From: CAYZRY01 sp964481005
GTDB taxonomy: Bacteria; Bacillota_I; Bacilli_A; RF39; UBA660
Reading direction: 5' to 3'
Assembly: GCA_964481005.1 (NCBI GenBank)
Contig: CAYZRY010000002.1
Span: forward strand, 1-64,000
DNA length: 64,000 nucleotides
This document shows positions 25,745-34,749 of the stretch, one piece after another (position 1 is the stretch's first letter; each line of letters opens with the position of its first letter). The position numbers and the translations under genes are program-made. The notes under the pieces are model-generated. The model had not been told where the DNA came from and made no database searches. It was given only the letters and a program-made list of their open reading frames with translations.

Positions 25745-25805
25745 TCCTTATGGTCTTTGGTCTGCACTGCAGACAAGGAGTACCTAAATACTCGTTAGTA
25801 GTATA
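25745..25805 (-). promoter_or_regulatory. Possible S6:S18 leader before rpsF
   Basis: On the minus strand two short hairpins follow one another: GAGTA/TACTC, then GTCTGC-AGT-GCAGAC, then GGTC repeats before the rpsF ribosome-binding site. Autoregulatory S6:S18 leaders are known for rpsF operons in many bacteria. I do not see the diagnostic CCG bulge clearly, so the assignment is tentative. Confidence 0.35.
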
Positions 25806-25838
25806 GCAAAATAAAAGATAAAAGTAAACCACTTTTAT

Positions 25839-26939
25839 CTATACGTTAAATCTAAAGTAACAGATATCTCCGTCTTTCATCAGATAATCTCTACCTTCAA
25901 GTCTCAGTCTTCCAGCTTCTTTAACTTTTAATTCACTTCCGTTTTTAATTAAATCTTCATAAGACATAATTTCTGCCTTGATAAATCCTTTTTCAAAATC
26001 ACTGTGAATAATACCGGCACATTTCTTAGCGTTACTTCCTTTTTTAAAAGTCCATGCTCTAACCTCTTCTTTACCAGCTGTAAAAAATGTTTCAAGACCA
26101 AGTAAATCATAGGTTTCTCTAATCAAACTATCTAATCCACTTTCTGTTATACCAACAGCTTCGAGCATCTCATTTTTTTCTTCTTTGCTCATATCAGATA
26201 ATTCTTCTTCAAGTTTTACACATATTTTAATAACTTTAGCTTCCATAGCTTTACTGTATTCTTTAATTTTTAACACATGGTTGTTATCTTCTTCGACAAG
26301 GTCTGCTTCGGCAACATTAGCTAAAAAGATGATCGGTTTAGCAGTCAATAAATTAAATTGTTTTATTACTAATTGTTCTTCATCATTAAAATCAACTGTT
26401 CTTACTGCTTTACCCGCTTCGAGGGCTTCTTTTGCTTTTAGCAAGGCACTATATTCAGCAAGCGCCTCATTATCTTTGGTAGTTTCTGCTTTCTTTTTAA
26501 TTTTATCAATTCTATTGTTTACTATCTCTAAATCCGCAATCGAAAGCTCTAAATCAATAATTTCTATATCTCTAATTGGATCTACATCATTTTCAACATG
26601 AATGATATTTGGATCATCAAAACACCTGACAACCTCGACAATAGCATCGACTTCTCTAATGTGGGCTAAGAACTTATTTCCAAGTCCTTCACCAGTTGAT
26701 GCACCCTTAACTAATCCAGCAATATCAGTAAATTCATAACTAGTAGGTACTAAATTTTTAGTTTCATACATATCATTTAAAACATCTAGTCTTTCATCCG
26801 GTACAAAGACTACTCCAACGTTTGGATCAATCGTTGCAAACGGATAATTAGCAGCTAAAATACGCTGATTAGTAATAGCATTAAACAAAGTACTTTTTCC
26901 AACATTGGGAAGACCTACTATTCCCGCTTTTAAACTCAT
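25839..26939 (-). CDS. ychF: Redox-regulated ATPase YchF (Obg family)
   Basis: YchF is a conserved P-loop NTPase of the Obg family that prefers ATP and associates with ribosomes. The 366 residues are complete: P-loop GLPNVGKST near residue 8, switch I, the DIAGLVKGAS G3 motif, then NVAEAD in the place of the usual NKxD specificity motif (as expected for ATP preference), and a C-terminal TGS-like domain ending RDYLMKDGDICYFRFNV. GAGAACAAG precedes the ATG. It lies before rpsF as in Bacillus. Confidence 0.97.
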   Translation of the reverse strand: MSLKAGIVGLPNVGKSTLFNAITNQRILAANYPFATIDPNVGVVFVPDERLDVLNDMYETKNLVPTSYEFTDIAGLVKGASTGEGLGNKFLAHIREVDAIVEVVRCFDDPNIIHVENDVDPIRDIEIIDLELSIADLEIVNNRIDKIKKKAETTKDNEALAEYSALLKAKEALEAGKAVRTVDFNDEEQLVIKQFNLLTAKPIIFLANVAEADLVEEDNNHVLKIKEYSKAMEAKVIKICVKLEEELSDMSKEEKNEMLEAVGITESGLDSLIRETYDLLGLETFFTAGKEEVRAWTFKKGSNAKKCAGIIHSDFEKGFIKAEIMSYEDLIKNGSELKVKEAGRLRLEGRDYLMKDGDICYFRFNV

Positions 26940-26956
26940 CTTGTTCTCCTTTCATT

Positions 26957-26982
26957 AAAAAAGTTAGTTAAATACTAACTTT
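26957..26982 (-). terminator. Terminator after the AbgT-small gene pair
   Basis: On the minus strand AAGTTAG/CTAACTT with an ATTTAA-rich loop is followed by TTTTTTAA. The stem overlaps the stop codon of the 43-codon gene. Confidence 0.8.
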
Positions 26983-27106
26983 GAAGTTTTCTCAATCTTT
27001 CTACTTCTTCTTTACTGAGGGTAAAAGTAAACTTTTCAATTTCTGCATCAAAAGCTACTTTAACTTTTAGTTCCTCTTCTCTTTTTTCTGTTTTTTCGTT
27101 TTCCAT
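26975..27106 (-). CDS. Small acidic/basic protein of 43 residues, unknown
   Basis: A 43-codon frame starts at an ATG with a strong TAGGAGGTAATT ribosome-binding site overlapping the stop of the AbgT gene, and ends inside a terminator stem. The peptide is very charged (opens MENEKTEKREEELKVKV) and its second half (LSKEEVERLRKLQS) looks like a helix. No membrane segment or signal is present. The coupling to the transporter and the exact fit between ribosome-binding site and terminator make it a likely real gene. I do not recognise a family. Confidence 0.65.
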   Translation of the reverse strand: MENEKTEKREEELKVKVAFDAEIEKFTFTLSKEEVERLRKLQS

Positions 27107-27115
27107 AATTACCTC

Positions 27116-28708
27116 CTATAATGTTGGGTAAACACCCGGTCCGATTGGGATACCTATCAAGTACCACCCTAGAATTATACATATCCATGTTATCACCATG
27201 ACGATGAAATATGGATATACATAAGCCAGAGCTTTTCTGATGGAAACTGGGTCCTTACCAGTATTATATATGTTTAAGTACGCTAAGTAAATAACAAAAA
27301 ATCCCATAAATGGTGTTATTCCCTTAGTGATGGAATCAGCTGCTCTAAATATAAATTGAGCAAACTGAGGAGAAATATTAGATTGCATCATCATCGGTAC
27401 AACCACTGGTGAAAAGATAATCCATTTGTTTAAAGTAGATGGATAGAATAATCCAGTGAAGGCTACAACGACGATTGTCAGCATAATCAAACTAATGTTT
27501 TTGAAGGCAAGAAATTGAATAATTTCTGCTCCATAACAAGCTAATAATAAACCGATGTTTGTCTGTTTAAAAATAGCTAAGGCTTGGACAAAGAAGAAGA
27601 CAATTAAAGCCACGTAACCAATATTTTTTAAATATAGAGCTGCTTTTTCAAATAAATCTTTGTCGTTTTTGATCGTTTTAGCTCCGATTCCATAAGCAAC
27701 TCCACATACCATCAGTAGAATAGTTGTCATGTAGGTAAAACCATCTTTGAAATATGATTGTGCACCAAACAATTGATTTGTGTAAGCTATTCTATTTGTA
27801 TCAAGTAAGATTCCTGAACCAGGTAAACCTGGAGTAATCATATAAATAAAGATGGCAATAATTGTGATTAGGGCAATAAATGCATATTTTACTCCGCGTT
27901 TTTCAAGTACTTCTCTCTCTATTTTTTCTTTATCATCAAGCTCACCAACCAATGTATGTTCGCTAGTTTCTTCAAGAATTTCATCATCTAAACGATATCT
28001 TCCAATCTTTTTTAGAATCATCGATTCAATTGCCATTGTTCCAACGATTGATAAAATAATTGTACTACCCATCATAATAAATAAATTTGATAATAGTGCT
28101 ACATGGGCTTCAGAATCAATTAATCTAGCTGCCATTGTTGTAATTGGTACCATACTTACATCCAGTGATCCAACAAATAACGATGTTCCATAACCAAAGG
28201 CTACTCCGCAGAAAGCAGCAGTAATACCAAGTAATGGACTACGCTTGTTAGCTAGGAAAACTAATGCTCCGATTGGAATTAAAACTGCATAACCGATATC
28301 ATTTACAATATTTGAACTAATAGCGATAAATATTAATGAAAAAGTAATAAATTTATTGCTCATTTTAAAAGTAATTCTTCGAATTACAGCATCAATTAAA
28401 CCAGATGCGTGCGTTATGCTAACACCAATTAAACCAATAATAAGCGTTAAAAATACTGAGAAGCTACCAAAATTACTAGCAGCATTACTAAATATATATT
28501 TAAATCCATCATAGTTAAACATATTGCGTACTTCGACAGTAATTGTTCTAAGTTCGTTGGTTCTCGAATCGATTACTCTATATGTTGATTGGAGATCAAA
28601 TCTCGATAAAACAAAACTTAGAAATATCGTGAAAACGGCTAATAAGATTAAACTAGTGACTGGATGCAGATTAAACTTTTTTAGTCTGCGTCTTTTTCGC
28701 TCTTTCAT
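27116..28708 (-). CDS. AbgT-family transporter
   Basis: This 530-residue membrane protein has about 12-13 helices. It resembles the AbgT (p-aminobenzoyl-glutamate transporter) family, with GITAAFCGVAFGYGTSLFVG and the following TTMAARLID matching the region around the family's first hairpin, and a C-terminal section TKGITPFMGFFVIYLAYLN. AbgT members import p-aminobenzoyl-glutamate or, in the MtrF type, export sulfonamides; which applies here cannot be told. A long cytoplasmic loop (about 225-260) is very acidic. It is followed 10 bp later by the 43-residue gene. Confidence 0.82.
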   Translation of the reverse strand: MKERKRRRLKKFNLHPVTSLILLAVFTIFLSFVLSRFDLQSTYRVIDSRTNELRTITVEVRNMFNYDGFKYIFSNAASNFGSFSVFLTLIIGLIGVSITHASGLIDAVIRRITFKMSNKFITFSLIFIAISSNIVNDIGYAVLIPIGALVFLANKRSPLLGITAAFCGVAFGYGTSLFVGSLDVSMVPITTMAARLIDSEAHVALLSNLFIMMGSTIILSIVGTMAIESMILKKIGRYRLDDEILEETSEHTLVGELDDKEKIEREVLEKRGVKYAFIALITIIAIFIYMITPGLPGSGILLDTNRIAYTNQLFGAQSYFKDGFTYMTTILLMVCGVAYGIGAKTIKNDKDLFEKAALYLKNIGYVALIVFFFVQALAIFKQTNIGLLLACYGAEIIQFLAFKNISLIMLTIVVVAFTGLFYPSTLNKWIIFSPVVVPMMMQSNISPQFAQFIFRAADSITKGITPFMGFFVIYLAYLNIYNTGKDPVSIRKALAYVYPYFIVMVITWICIILGWYLIGIPIGPGVYPTL

Positions 28709-28716
28709 AATTCTCC

Positions 28717-28917
28717 TTAATATTTGATAACTTTTTTAACTTTTTTATTAAATTCTATTCTTGGAATAGTTACTATTCTACTGCAGTTATTACATTTTAT
28801 TTTAATGTCTGCTCCTACTCTAGTTACTTCCCATTCGTTATGTCCACATGGATGAGCTTTTTTCATAATAACTTGTGAACCTAATTGAATATCTTTATTT
28901 TCCATATTGTTACTCAT
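28717..28917 (-). CDS. DUF951 family zinc-ribbon-like protein
   Basis: This 66-residue protein shows HPCGHNEWEVTRVGADIKIKC followed by NNCSRIVTIPR. The CxxH/CxxC pattern and position after parB identify DUF951 (YyzM in Bacillus). The function is unknown; the cysteines suggest a small metal-binding ribbon. The start overlaps the parB stop by 8 bp, so the two are coupled. Confidence 0.88.
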   Translation of the reverse strand: MSNNMENKDIQLGSQVIMKKAHPCGHNEWEVTRVGADIKIKCNNCSRIVTIPRIEFNKKVKKVIKY

Positions 28918-29779
28918 CGATATTCATAATTTCTAAAATTCTATTTAGATCATTGACATTACTAAAGTATACTTCTAGGGTATTATTTCTGATTTTTACT
29001 CTAGTACCAAGTTTTTCAGAAAGACTATCTTCAAGATGACTAAACTGACTATTACTTGATTTTTTTGTTGTTTTAACTGGCTTTTCACCACGAATTATAT
29101 TTTCTGTCTGTCTGACATTTAAATTTTCATTAAGTATTTTTTCAACAAGTGCATCTACTTCCTCAGCAGTTTCAAGTTTACTTAAAATTCTTGCATGACT
29201 GGCAGATATTTTATCTTTATTAATTAAATTTTTAACATGATCTGGCAAGTTTAATAGTCCTACCATGTTCGTAATATAGCTACGACTCTTACCAAGACGT
29301 TTAGCTAACTCTTCTTGCGTTATACGAAGCTTTTCAAGTAATTGCTTGTAAGCATTTGCTTCTTCAATAGCATTTAAATTTTCTCTTTGAAGATTCTCAA
29401 GTAGAGCTATTTCCATCATCTCATCATCAGTAAAATCTCTAACTATCGACGGGATAGTCTTTTTTCCTGCTATTTCACTAGCTTTAACACGTCGTTCACC
29501 AGCTATTATTTCATAACCTTTAATTGAACTCTTTTTAACGATAATTGGCTGAATAACACCATGTTCTTTGATTGATTCAGCTAATTCATCAAGCTTTTCA
29601 GCATCGAATATTTTTCTCGGTTGGTAAGGGTTGCTTCTAAGTTCATTAATGTTTAGTTCAACTATTTCATCTTTTGAAGTTGAATTTACAATACTTTCTT
29701 CAATTGATGAAAAGTCCATCTTTTCATTACTGAACAACTCTTCTAAACCTTTACCCATTACTCTTCTTTTATTATCCAT
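28910..29779 (-). CDS. parB: Chromosome partitioning protein ParB (Spo0J)
   Basis: ParB binds parS, spreads as a CTP-dependent clamp and loads SMC at the origin. The 289 residues include the CTPase motifs in RSNPYQPRK and AGERRVKASEIAG, a helix-turn-helix domain with EELAKRLGKSRSYITNMVGLL, and a C-terminal dimerisation domain. The recognition helix has Arg after GKS, the residue tied to parS rather than Noc-site specificity, unlike the paralogue at 30647. ATG was preferred over a TTG three codons upstream. It overlaps parA and DUF951. Confidence 0.93.
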   Translation of the reverse strand: MDNKRRVMGKGLEELFSNEKMDFSSIEESIVNSTSKDEIVELNINELRSNPYQPRKIFDAEKLDELAESIKEHGVIQPIIVKKSSIKGYEIIAGERRVKASEIAGKKTIPSIVRDFTDDEMMEIALLENLQRENLNAIEEANAYKQLLEKLRITQEELAKRLGKSRSYITNMVGLLNLPDHVKNLINKDKISASHARILSKLETAEEVDALVEKILNENLNVRQTENIIRGEKPVKTTKKSSNSQFSHLEDSLSEKLGTRVKIRNNTLEVYFSNVNDLNRILEIMNIDE

Positions 29780-30554
29780 TTCTCTCAATCACTTCCTTAG
29801 CTAAATTTAAATAAGCCTCAGTTCCTCTACATTTAGGATCGTACGCTACAATTGGTTTACCGTGCGATGGTGCCTCAGTTAATCTAACTGATCTTGGGAT
29901 GATTGTATTGTAAACTCTCTCTTTAAAATATTTTCTTATATCTTCGACTACATCAAATCCAATATTTGTTCTAGCATCGAGCATTGTCAGTAAAACTCCT
30001 TCAATATCTAGATTTGGATTTAAATTTTTCTTCGCCATCATTATCGAGTTGAGCAGTTGCATTATTCCCTCTAGTGCATAAAATTCACACTGCACTGGAA
30101 TTATTACTGAATCTGTTGCTGTAAGTGCATTAGTTGTGATCAGTCCAAGCGATGGTGGACAATCGATAATTATATAATCATATCTATTTCTAACTGTATC
30201 TATTTTATTTTTAAATTGGGAACCCCTTTGGAAACCAGGCTCTTTTTGGCTTCTCTCCATAAGTTCCATGTCCAAACCTGCTAAATTTACTGTCGCTGGC
30301 AGGACATCTAATCTTTTGTATCTACTACTTAAAATAGCATCATCAATCTGGCACTTTTCCGTAATAACGTCATAGACGCTATATTGAAGTTCCCCCTTGT
30401 TAATACCCATTCCTGTCGTAGTATTTCCTTGTGGATCTAGATCGACAAGTAATACTTTTTTACCTAGTACTGCAATCGATGCAGAAAGATTTATACTAGT
30501 TGTTGTTTTTCCTACGCCACCCTTTTGGTTGACCAAAGATATTATCTTCCCCAT
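29772..30554 (-). CDS. parA: Chromosome partitioning ATPase ParA (Soj)
   Basis: ParA is the deviant-Walker ATPase that moves ParB-parS complexes and, in Bacillus, also regulates DnaA. The 260 residues have the characteristic NQKGGVGKTTTSINL with the signature Lys, DLDPQGNTTTGMG and DCPPSLGLIT. GGAAGGTGATTTG is the ribosome-binding site before the ATG. A terminator separates it from the upstream Noc-like gene, so parA-parB-DUF951 form their own operon. Confidence 0.96.
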   Translation of the reverse strand: MGKIISLVNQKGGVGKTTTSINLSASIAVLGKKVLLVDLDPQGNTTTGMGINKGELQYSVYDVITEKCQIDDAILSSRYKRLDVLPATVNLAGLDMELMERSQKEPGFQRGSQFKNKIDTVRNRYDYIIIDCPPSLGLITTNALTATDSVIIPVQCEFYALEGIMQLLNSIMMAKKNLNPNLDIEGVLLTMLDARTNIGFDVVEDIRKYFKERVYNTIIPRSVRLTEAPSHGKPIVAYDPKCRGTEAYLNLAKEVIERNG

Positions 30555-30612
30555 CAAATCACCTTCCTAAATATCAGTATATATATGATATCAAATATTA
30601 GATGATTTTTAA

Positions 30613-30640
30613 ATAAAAAAAACAAATTACTTTGTTTTTC
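30613..30640 (-). terminator. Terminator after the Noc-like gene
   Basis: On the minus strand AAAAACAAA-GTAA-TTTGTTTTT followed by more T, directly after the stop codon. Confidence 0.8.
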
Positions 30641-30646
30641 TTATCA

Positions 30647-32065
30647 TTATTTTGCTATTCTAACAACTATTTCCATAACTCCGTTGTTTACGGTGTTAAC
30701 TAGTTCAACTTTGAATCCTTTACTCTCTAGTTCTCTTGTAATATTACCGATAGCAATATTAGCAAATTTGATTTCTTCACTAGCTGTAAAATCTGCTCCT
30801 GAAGCTGGTGTTGCAGCTTCTTGGACTGGAGCTTGAACTGCTTCGACTTGTGGTTCTACTTGAACAATTTGTGGAGCTGGCTCTGGTGTTACAAATGTTA
30901 AAGGTTCAATTGGGGCAACCGGAGCAATACTAGCATTTTCTTGTTCAATTATACCGCTTAGTCCATTTTGATTAACTGGTTGGATATCGACAAGTTGTGG
31001 TGTCTGCTGAATTACAGGCATACCTGCAAGTAGTCCCTTACCGATAATTTCTTGACCATTAACTGGCTCTGGAGATGGAGTGCCAAGATCTGGAATGAAT
31101 CTGTTTTGCATTGCAACTTCTTCCTCACTCGGAGCTTCAGCTTTTAATAGTGAACTCATGTCAGCAACCTGTTTAAGACCACCTTGATTAATGTCTGCTG
31201 CTTCTGATCTAATCTTATCGATATCAACAATTGTTTGATCAACTGCAACTGGCGAAACATCTAATGTCTCTACTTGCTGACTCTCTGCTTGAACAACTGG
31301 TGTATCAACTGGCTGAATAAATGTTGGTGCCGGGTTGATAAATGTTTCAAGTGGAGCTGGCGTCGGACTTACTACTTCGGCTGGCGCTTGAACTTGACTG
31401 TTTATTTGTGCTTCAAACGACGGTGTATTAACTTCAGCTATATTTGTATTTATTAAATTACTCTCTTCATTCATTCTCTTTATTCTTTCATCAACTTCTC
31501 TTACTGGAAGTCTTTTTTCTACTATCTCTTCAAGTAGAGTTAGTTGTTTACTACGATCAGATAAGTTAATTAAACTACGAGCATGACGCTCAGATATCTG
31601 TTCTTTTAAAAGGGCTTGTTGAATTTCTTCAGGAAGACTTAATAGTCTTAATTTATTGGCAACCGAAGACTGAGATTTACCCATTGTTTTAGCAAGTTGT
31701 TCCTGAGTCAAATCATCTATATCTAAGATTTTTTGATAGGTTCTTGCTTCCTCAATCGGAGACAAATCTCTTCTTTGTAAATTTTCTATTAAAGCTACTT
31801 TAGAACTTTCTTTATCATCGAAATTTTTAACTATCGCAGGAATAGTTGTCTTACCAACTAACGAAGATGCTTTATATCTTCTTTCTCCGGCAATAATCTC
31901 ATACTTCTCACCAATTTTTCTAACTATGATTGGTTGAATTACTCCATGTTCTTTAATAGATACAGCTAACTCTTTTAATGCTTGATCATCAAACACTTCA
32001 CGTGGCTGAAACCTATTTGGAATAACATCATCCAAATGTAGTTGAATAATTTCTTCATTCTGCAT
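30647..32065 (-). CDS. noc: Noc-type ParB paralogue with a long Pro/Gln/Val-rich linker
   Basis: This ParB-family protein is Noc by its residues and position between rsmG and parA. Noc binds NBS sites and keeps the division septum away from the nucleoid. The N-terminal CTPase domain (NRFQPREVFD, AGERRYKASS) and HTH (EQLAKTMGKSQSSVANKLRLL, ...ISERHARSL) are canonical. Gln after GKS, Lys after AN and Arg before HAR match the residues reported to give Noc site specificity. Residues about 210-425 form a long low-complexity linker rich in Pro, Gln, Val and Ala, then a small C-terminal dimerisation-like domain. At 472 residues it is far longer than Bacillus Noc (about 280), and the N-terminal amphipathic membrane helix of Bacillus Noc is not seen. 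Confidence 0.88.
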   Translation of the reverse strand: MQNEEIIQLHLDDVIPNRFQPREVFDDQALKELAVSIKEHGVIQPIIVRKIGEKYEIIAGERRYKASSLVGKTTIPAIVKNFDDKESSKVALIENLQRRDLSPIEEARTYQKILDIDDLTQEQLAKTMGKSQSSVANKLRLLSLPEEIQQALLKEQISERHARSLINLSDRSKQLTLLEEIVEKRLPVREVDERIKRMNEESNLINTNIAEVNTPSFEAQINSQVQAPAEVVSPTPAPLETFINPAPTFIQPVDTPVVQAESQQVETLDVSPVAVDQTIVDIDKIRSEAADINQGGLKQVADMSSLLKAEAPSEEEVAMQNRFIPDLGTPSPEPVNGQEIIGKGLLAGMPVIQQTPQLVDIQPVNQNGLSGIIEQENASIAPVAPIEPLTFVTPEPAPQIVQVEPQVEAVQAPVQEAATPASGADFTASEEIKFANIAIGNITRELESKGFKVELVNTVNNGVMEIVVRIAK

Positions 32066-32157
32066 ACAACAACCTCACTTTTTACCCTTTATTCTATGTA
32101 TTATTATATTATATAATTTAATATAATACAATCTATTTTTAAAATACTATAAACAAA

Positions 32158-32185
32158 AGAAAAAAGACTACTTATAGTCTTTTTA
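32158..32185 (-). terminator. Terminator after rsmG
   Basis: On the minus strand AAAAAGACTA/TAGTCTTTTT forms a stem followed by a T run; it starts at the rsmG stop. An AT-rich stretch with TATAAT-like hexamers (about 32090-32130) lies between it and the Noc-like gene and probably holds that gene's promoter. Confidence 0.8.
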
Positions 32186-32896
32186 TATCTTTAATTCTTT
32201 TTTAATTTTATCGATTGAACGCGGATATTTTTCTTTAGTTTTTTCTTCTTTTTCAAAAATTACAATGCTTCTCAAACTGTTTTCAAATGGTAAATCAAAG
32301 GTAATAGTTTCAGCAAATTTAAGAGGTAGTTTTTGAGTATGATGAAGACTATTTATTAGTTCTTCATGAACATCACCCTTCATTAAAATTAACTTCCCAC
32401 CAAGCTTAATTGAGCGCGTTGAAATCTCTGCTAAGACAGCAGTGTTAGCTACTGCTCTAGCAGTTACAACATCAAATTTTTCAAGATGTTTTTTTGAATA
32501 ATCTTCCATTCTTCCGTGAACAGTTTCAATATCTTCCAGTTCTAATTTTTCGATAATTTCGTCTAAAAATTTAATACGTTTATTTAAAGAATCAATCAAG
32601 GTAACATGGATATTTGGAAAAAATATTTTAATCACTATACCAGGAAATCCAGCACCAGTTCCAACATCACAAAGACTATCAATATTATTTAAATCAACTG
32701 CTTTGATTAATGTTAAACTATCATAAAAGTGCTTTAGATAAACTTCTTCTTTTTTGGTGATTGCGGTCAAATTTATTTTGTTATTCCATTCAATTAATAA
32801 CTCAAAATATTTTGTCAACTGACTCAATTTGATATCATTTATCTCGATTGTATTTGAGAGTTTTTTTACTTCTTCGACAAATTGTTTCTCAGTCAT
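32183..32896 (-). CDS. rsmG: 16S rRNA (guanine-N7) methyltransferase RsmG
   Basis: RsmG (GidB) methylates G527 of 16S rRNA with S-adenosylmethionine; its loss gives low-level streptomycin resistance. The 237 residues include the SAM-binding CDVGTGAGFPGIVIKIFFP near residue 75 and the NLTAITKKEEVYLKHFYDSL segment conserved in GidB. The start overlaps the end of mnmG by 8 bp. It ends the mnmE-mnmG-rsmG series. Confidence 0.96.
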   Translation of the reverse strand: MTEKQFVEEVKKLSNTIEINDIKLSQLTKYFELLIEWNNKINLTAITKKEEVYLKHFYDSLTLIKAVDLNNIDSLCDVGTGAGFPGIVIKIFFPNIHVTLIDSLNKRIKFLDEIIEKLELEDIETVHGRMEDYSKKHLEKFDVVTARAVANTAVLAEISTRSIKLGGKLILMKGDVHEELINSLHHTQKLPLKFAETITFDLPFENSLRSIVIFEKEEKTKEKYPRSIDKIKKELKI

Positions 32897-34748
32897 GTTT
32901 ACTCCTTTTTATATAAAGCGAAAGTATGCTAATATCACTTGGATTAACACCACTAATACGCATTGCTTGACCAAGTGAAGTTGGTCTTACTTCAGTTAGT
33001 TTTTGCTTTGCCTCATGAGCAATATTTTTTATTTTATTGTAGTCGATATCCTCGGGAATTAGCTCGTTTTCAAGATCCAGCATTTTAGCTGCTTCTTTAT
33101 TTGCTTTGACAATATATCCAGCATATTTAATATTTATTTCGACCTCTTCATAAACTTCATTATCGAAATCTTCGCCTATATATTTTGTTAAATTTTGTAT
33201 TTCTATCTCTGGTCTTTTTAATAAATCATAAAGAGTAATTCCATCTAATAAATGAGTCGATGAATATTCATTTAAAAACTCTTCGCTTTCTTTTCCAGGA
33301 ACTAATTTTTTACTTTTTAAAATTTCTGTTAAACGGTCGATATCTTTAATTTTATTTTGAAATTTTGTGTATCTTTCTTCACTAAGTAAACCTATTTCTT
33401 TTCCGTAATCAGATAGTCTTAAATCGGCATTATCATTTCTTAAAAGAAGTCTATATTCTGCTCTCGAAGTTAATAGTCTATATGGATCAATAACTCCTTT
33501 TGTAATTAAATCATCAATCAAAACCCCAATGTAAGCTTCACTTCTTTTTAGTACTAAAGCATCTTTATTATTTAGTTTATTGACAGCATTTATTCCTGCC
33601 ATTAAACCTTGACAAGCAGCTTCTTCATAACCACTTGTTCCATTAATTTGTCCGGCTGTAAATAAATTTTCGATGAGTTTTGTTTCAAGTGAGGCTTTTA
33701 ATTGTCTAGCATCGATTGCGTCGTATTCGATAGCGTAAGCATATTTTTTAATAACTGCTTTTTCAAGCCCTGGCAAACTGTGAATCATTTTTTCTTGAAC
33801 ATCTCTTGGCATGCTCGTTGAAAATCCTTGAACATAGATATCATCATAATAAATACTCTCTGGTTCTAAGAATATTTGATGTCTATCTTTATCAAAAAAA
33901 CGAACAATTTTATCTTCGATTGATGGACAATATCTTGGTCCTATTCCTTCGACATATCCACCATACATACTAGATTTGTTTAAATTTTTATTAATTATTT
34001 CGTGTGTTTCAGGTGTTGTATAAATCAAATAACATGGTTCTTGATTTGCAGGATCGTAATATATTTTTCTATCGTGAGAAAAAGTCAAAGCTTCAGGATC
34101 TCCCTCTTGAATTATTCCTTTGCTATAATCAATTGAACTTTTTTCAAGTCTTGCTGGTGTACCTGTTTTCAATCTTTTGATTGTGAAACCTAAATCACGT
34201 AGTTTTTCACTCAAAAACTTAGATGGTTCTTTTCCATCTGCGCCTTTACTAGTTTTTTCTGATCCAATTAGAATACTTGATTTTAAATATGTACCTGTCG
34301 TTAAAATGACTACTTTAGAATATATCTTTTCACCATTTGCTAGAACTATTCCTTTGACAATTGAATCTTCGATTATTAGATCTTCGACCATATCTTCTTT
34401 TATCTTGAGATTATTCTGATTTTCTAGTACTTCAAGCATATTTTTATGATATGTTACTTTATCTATTTGTGCTCTTAAAGCCCTAACTGCTGGTCCCTTT
34501 TTAGTGTTTAACATCTTTAATTGCAAAAGACTTTTATCGGTATTTATACCCATTTCTCCGCCCAATGCATCTATTTCACGAACCACAATACCTTTAGCTG
34601 GTCCACCTATCGATGGATTACAAGGAGTATCTGCTATATTTTTTAAATTACTACTTATTAGGAGAGTACTTTTTGAAAGTCTACTTGTTGCTAGCGAAGC
34701 TTCGCAACCAGCATGACCCCCACCTACTACTATTACATCATATTCCAT
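32889..34748 (-). CDS. mnmG: tRNA uridine-5-carboxymethylaminomethyl modification enzyme MnmG
   Basis: MnmG (GidA) acts with MnmE to modify the wobble uridine of several tRNAs, using FAD and a folate derivative. The 619 residues contain the FAD-binding GGGHAGCEASLATSR near residue 9, PCNPSIGGPAKG, and the conserved SRAEYRLLLRNDNADLRL and GINPSDIS-type C-terminal motif (here SGVNPSDIS). It is adjacent to mnmE (1-bp gap), its functional partner. Confidence 0.97.
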   Translation of the reverse strand: MEYDVIVVGGGHAGCEASLATSRLSKSTLLISSNLKNIADTPCNPSIGGPAKGIVVREIDALGGEMGINTDKSLLQLKMLNTKKGPAVRALRAQIDKVTYHKNMLEVLENQNNLKIKEDMVEDLIIEDSIVKGIVLANGEKIYSKVVILTTGTYLKSSILIGSEKTSKGADGKEPSKFLSEKLRDLGFTIKRLKTGTPARLEKSSIDYSKGIIQEGDPEALTFSHDRKIYYDPANQEPCYLIYTTPETHEIINKNLNKSSMYGGYVEGIGPRYCPSIEDKIVRFFDKDRHQIFLEPESIYYDDIYVQGFSTSMPRDVQEKMIHSLPGLEKAVIKKYAYAIEYDAIDARQLKASLETKLIENLFTAGQINGTSGYEEAACQGLMAGINAVNKLNNKDALVLKRSEAYIGVLIDDLITKGVIDPYRLLTSRAEYRLLLRNDNADLRLSDYGKEIGLLSEERYTKFQNKIKDIDRLTEILKSKKLVPGKESEEFLNEYSSTHLLDGITLYDLLKRPEIEIQNLTKYIGEDFDNEVYEEVEINIKYAGYIVKANKEAAKMLDLENELIPEDIDYNKIKNIAHEAKQKLTEVRPTSLGQAMRISGVNPSDISILSLYIKRSKHD

Positions 34749-34749
34749 A

